Origin: Leucobacter chromiisoli
Lineage (GTDB): Bacteria > Actinomycetota > Actinomycetes > Actinomycetales > Microbacteriaceae
Direction of reading: 5' to 3'
NCBI RefSeq assembly: GCF_016522505.1
Contig: NZ_JAEHOH010000015.1
Coordinates: 1-64,000 of the forward strand
Length of the DNA stretch: 64,000 bases
Every line of letters begins with the position of its first letter. The stretch's first letter is position 1. A program made the translations under genes and the position numbers. This document shows, piece by piece, positions 61,864 to 64,000 of the stretch. Below the pieces are notes generated by a model. The model was not told the origin of the DNA. It did not search any database and worked only from the letters and a program-made list of their open reading frames with translations.

Positions 61864-63131
61864 CGCCGCTCCTCCCTCGGCAGCCTCGCGCGCACGGCCC
61901 AGCCGCCGTCCTCCGCGCCGGCCTCGAAGCGGCCCCCGGTCGCCCTGACCCGCTCGGCCAGCATCTCGAGCCCCATGCCGGTGCCCTCCAATCCGGGCCG
62001 CGCGAGCGCCCGGCCGCCGCGCGAGACGACACTCGCGACGATCTCACGCCCGTCCGCCTCCAGCCGCACCTCGACGTCGGCCCCCGAGGCGTGCCGGGCG
62101 CAGTTCGCGAGAGCCTCCTGCACCACCCGCCCGAGCGCGTGATCCACGGGCGGCGCCAGCGGGCCCTCCGCCTCGTCGATCAGCGTCACGCGCACCCCCG
62201 AGCGCCGGGCCTCCTCCACCAGCTTCGGGATCAGCTCGCGCCCCACGGGGGCCGCGATGTCGTCGGTCCCCTTCCGCAGCACCGCGATCATGGAGCGCAG
62301 CGCGCCGTGCGCATCGAGGCTGGCGTCTCGGGCGGCCCGCAGCGCCTCGCGCTCCCGGCCGCCGTCCCGACCGTCCTCCGCCTCGCGCTCCCGGCCGCCG
62401 GTCCGGTCCCCGCTCGCGATCCGCTCATCCGCGTCGGAACCCGCGCCCGTGAGCGCCGCCTCGCTCCGGATCGCCACGGCCGCCACGTGCCCCGCCACGA
62501 CGTCGTGCAGTTCTCTCGCCATGCGCTCGCGCTCGCTCCGAACGGCCGCTTCGCGATCCAGCTCAGCCAGCCGCGAGGCGTCCTCCGCGCGCTGCCGGTA
62601 GAGCCCCACCAGCTCCTGGGACTGCGCGATGGAGTTCGCGTACCAGAAGGCGAACCCGAGCATCGCACCGAACTGGAGGCCGATCAGCACGCCCATCCGC
62701 AGCTCTCCCGTGACGGCCCAGGCGGCTGCCGCGAGCACCACGGTCGCGATCGCGACGCCCAGCAGCACGCGCCGGCGCCCCGCACCGCCGAGCACCACCG
62801 TGTAGGAGTGGAGCATCTCGAGCAGCACGATGAGCGTGACGATGCTGCCGAGCAGCAGCAGATCGCTCACGAACAGCACCGCCGCCGCCACGAGGCCGAG
62901 CAGGGGCGCGCGCCGCTTGAGCAGCACGAGCCCGCACGACGCGAACGGCACCGCGACCGCCCACCCGGGCGGGCGGGCGTCGTCGGGGACCAGCGAGAAC
63001 ACGTCCCAGAACCTGACGAGGCCGAAACCGACGACGGCCGCCGCGACGAGCAGGTAGGCCGCGGCCTGCACCGAGGGGCGGCCGAACAGGCGGCGCAGGG
63101 CCCCGGCGTGCGAGACGTGCTGCTGGAACAT
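61860..63131 (-). CDS. Sensor histidine kinase, NarX/DesK-like
   Basis: 423-aa membrane sensor kinase with about five to six helices in the first 160 residues and no large extracellular domain, so it likely senses a membrane signal. The HisKA_3 box ERMARELHDVVAGHVAAVAIRSEAAL holds the phosphorylated histidine; the ATP-binding domain ends with RGGRALARPGLEGTGMGLEMLAERVRATGG. Between H-box and the next helix the sequence GGREREAEDGRDGGREREAL is a partial duplication. Overlaps the response regulator; GAGGC-type ribosome site is weak. Confidence 0.9.
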   Translation of the reverse strand: MFQQHVSHAGALRRLFGRPSVQAAAYLLVAAAVVGFGLVRFWDVFSLVPDDARPPGWAVAVPFASCGLVLLKRRAPLLGLVAAAVLFVSDLLLLGSIVTLIVLLEMLHSYTVVLGGAGRRRVLLGVAIATVVLAAAAWAVTGELRMGVLIGLQFGAMLGFAFWYANSIAQSQELVGLYRQRAEDASRLAELDREAAVRSERERMARELHDVVAGHVAAVAIRSEAALTGAGSDADERIASGDRTGGREREAEDGRDGGREREALRAARDASLDAHGALRSMIAVLRKGTDDIAAPVGRELIPKLVEEARRSGVRVTLIDEAEGPLAPPVDHALGRVVQEALANCARHASGADVEVRLEADGREIVASVVSRGGRALARPGLEGTGMGLEMLAERVRATGGRFEAGAEDGGWAVRARLPREERR

Positions 63132-63238
63132 GCCTCCATCAAAGCAGGCCCCGCGGCCGTTCGTCTCAGACCAAGGGATGAGGCCGTCTCATCCCTCCTC
63201 CCGATCCCCTGCGCTTCCGCACCCGGGAGGCTGATCGC

Positions 63239-64000
63239 ATGGACTTCCTCGACAGCATCCCGCTTCCCGCGGCACTGGCCCTGCTGGCGCTGCTCGACGG
63301 GCTCAGCGTCGGCACGCTGCTGATCCCCGTCTTCCTCCTCATCGCCCCGGGCAGGCCCCGCGTCGCCAGGATCATGCTCTATCTGGGCACGATCACCCTC
63401 TTCTACCTCGCGATCGGGGTGCTCTTCACCCTCGGCCTCGTCAACGTGGTCGACGCGGGGCGGGAGTTCCTCGACTCCGCACTCGGGCAGACGGCGCTCC
63501 TCGTGGTCGGCCTGGCGCTGCTGGCGGGCGGGATCCTGACGGGGATCGCGGACTCCCGACGGCGGAAGGAGGCCGCCGCACGCGCCACTGCGCACGTCGC
63601 TGCGGGATCCGGACCGCGGGAGGCCGGGGCAGGGTCGGTCCCGGCCCCCGGGGCAGCGGCTGGATCCGGACCGCTGCCGGAGACCCGGACCGCGGAGGCG
63701 GCCGCGAGGCCTCCCGTGCAGCCGGGCGGCCGGATCCTGCGCTGGCGGGATCGCCTGCTCGCCGACCGCACGAGCCGCGGGGCGGTGATCGGGGTCGCCC
63801 TCGCCGCGGGCCTCGTGGAGGTGGCCAGCATGCTCCCCTATCTGCTCGGCATGACCATGCTCGCGGATGCGCCGCTCGGCATGCCCGCCCGCTTCGCGAT
63901 GCTCGCGGGCTACTGCCTCGTCATGATCCTGCCGGCACTCGTGCTGCTCGCGGCGCGGATCGTGGCCGCCCGCGCCGTCGACCGGCCGCTGCGGCGGCTC
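63239..64000 (+). CDS. GAP-family (Sap-type) membrane protein, 3' end outside window
   Basis: 254 residues are visible before the right edge. The protein begins with helices PAALALLALLDGLSVGTLLIPVFLLI and continues IMLYLGTITLFYLAIGVLF, the pattern of the GAP family that includes mycobacterial Sap/Gap proteins needed for glycolipid transport to the surface. A polar loop (about 105-160) carries repeated AGSGP and Ala/Pro/Glu-rich units. GGGAGG stands 9 nt before the ATG. It is divergent from the two-component system, which may control it. Confidence 0.8.
   Translation, partial: MDFLDSIPLPAALALLALLDGLSVGTLLIPVFLLIAPGRPRVARIMLYLGTITLFYLAIGVLFTLGLVNVVDAGREFLDSALGQTALLVVGLALLAGGILTGIADSRRRKEAAARATAHVAAGSGPREAGAGSVPAPGAAAGSGPLPETRTAEAAARPPVQPGGRILRWRDRLLADRTSRGAVIGVALAAGLVEVASMLPYLLGMTMLADAPLGMPARFAMLAGYCLVMILPALVLLAARIVAARAVDRPLRRL

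Overview
The window is 64 kb of very GC-rich, gene-dense DNA. The gene set points to an actinobacterium of the Microbacteriaceae type (Leucobacter or Microbacterium-like; this placement is inference). Pointers are a WhiB1-type Fe-S regulator, a sigma-R/RsrA pair, a fused 2-oxoglutarate dehydrogenase (OdhA/Kgd), monomeric isocitrate dehydrogenase, a polyphosphate-type glucokinase, a PerM-like (DUF6350) membrane protein and many TAnnnT boxes placed for leaderless transcription. I see no rRNA, tRNA, CRISPR array, prophage or insertion sequence. Both ends cut genes.

Layout. 0-3.8 kb: start of an unknown minus-strand gene, the rsrA-sigR stress pair with a sigma-R-like promoter, then aroA-rsgA. 3.9-6.8 kb: icd and a divergent bcp peroxiredoxin. 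6.8-7.6 kb: a decayed patch with HicA/HicB-like toxin-antitoxin remnants and a row of hairpins. 7.6-19.7 kb: small membrane protein, whiB, argG, an MFS exporter, mdh, an aldo/keto reductase, hrpA helicase, ppgK and another MFS protein. 19.7-26.9 kb: a catabolic locus with a divergent XRE-cupin regulator, an agmatinase-family ureohydrolase, a SnoaL-like protein, an NCS1 permease, a cyclase-family hydrolase, an aldehyde dehydrogenase and an MHS-type transporter. 27.1-35.3 kb: DeaD-type RNA helicase, APC permease, ung, the metY-metX sulfhydrylation pair and a lipoprotein. 35.3-37.7 kb: two overlapping CNNM/CorC-type proteins. 38-41.9 kb: odhA/kgd. 42-44.5 kb: a luciferase-like monooxygenase, MarR regulator and FMN reductase operon. 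45-46.5 kb: agmatine deiminase and a META lipoprotein. 46.6-51.7 kb: small membrane protein, ABC exporter pair, purN-purH. 51.8-55.2 kb: sugar ABC importer lacking its own ATPase. 55.2-59.3 kb: a TPP-riboswitch thiamine importer operon (thiBPQ) ending in a small P-loop kinase. 59.3-64 kb: PerM-like protein, a NarL-type two-component system and a GAP-family protein running off the end.

How the parts connect. The ureohydrolase locus and agmatine deiminase suggest two routes for guanidino compounds and polyamine-type amines, with the aldehyde dehydrogenase taking derived aldehydes to acids. icd, mdh and odhA cover parts of the citric acid cycle. metX and metY make homocysteine by direct sulfhydrylation. 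purN and purH complete inosinate synthesis. Most striking in the DNA itself are long imperfect palindromes (arms about 24-29 nt, loops 13-17 nt) in three intergenic gaps, plus palindrome-rich in-frame insertions inside hrpA, and in-frame tandem repeats in at least seven protein linkers. The clearest unexplained gene is the kinase-like protein at the end of the thiamine operon.
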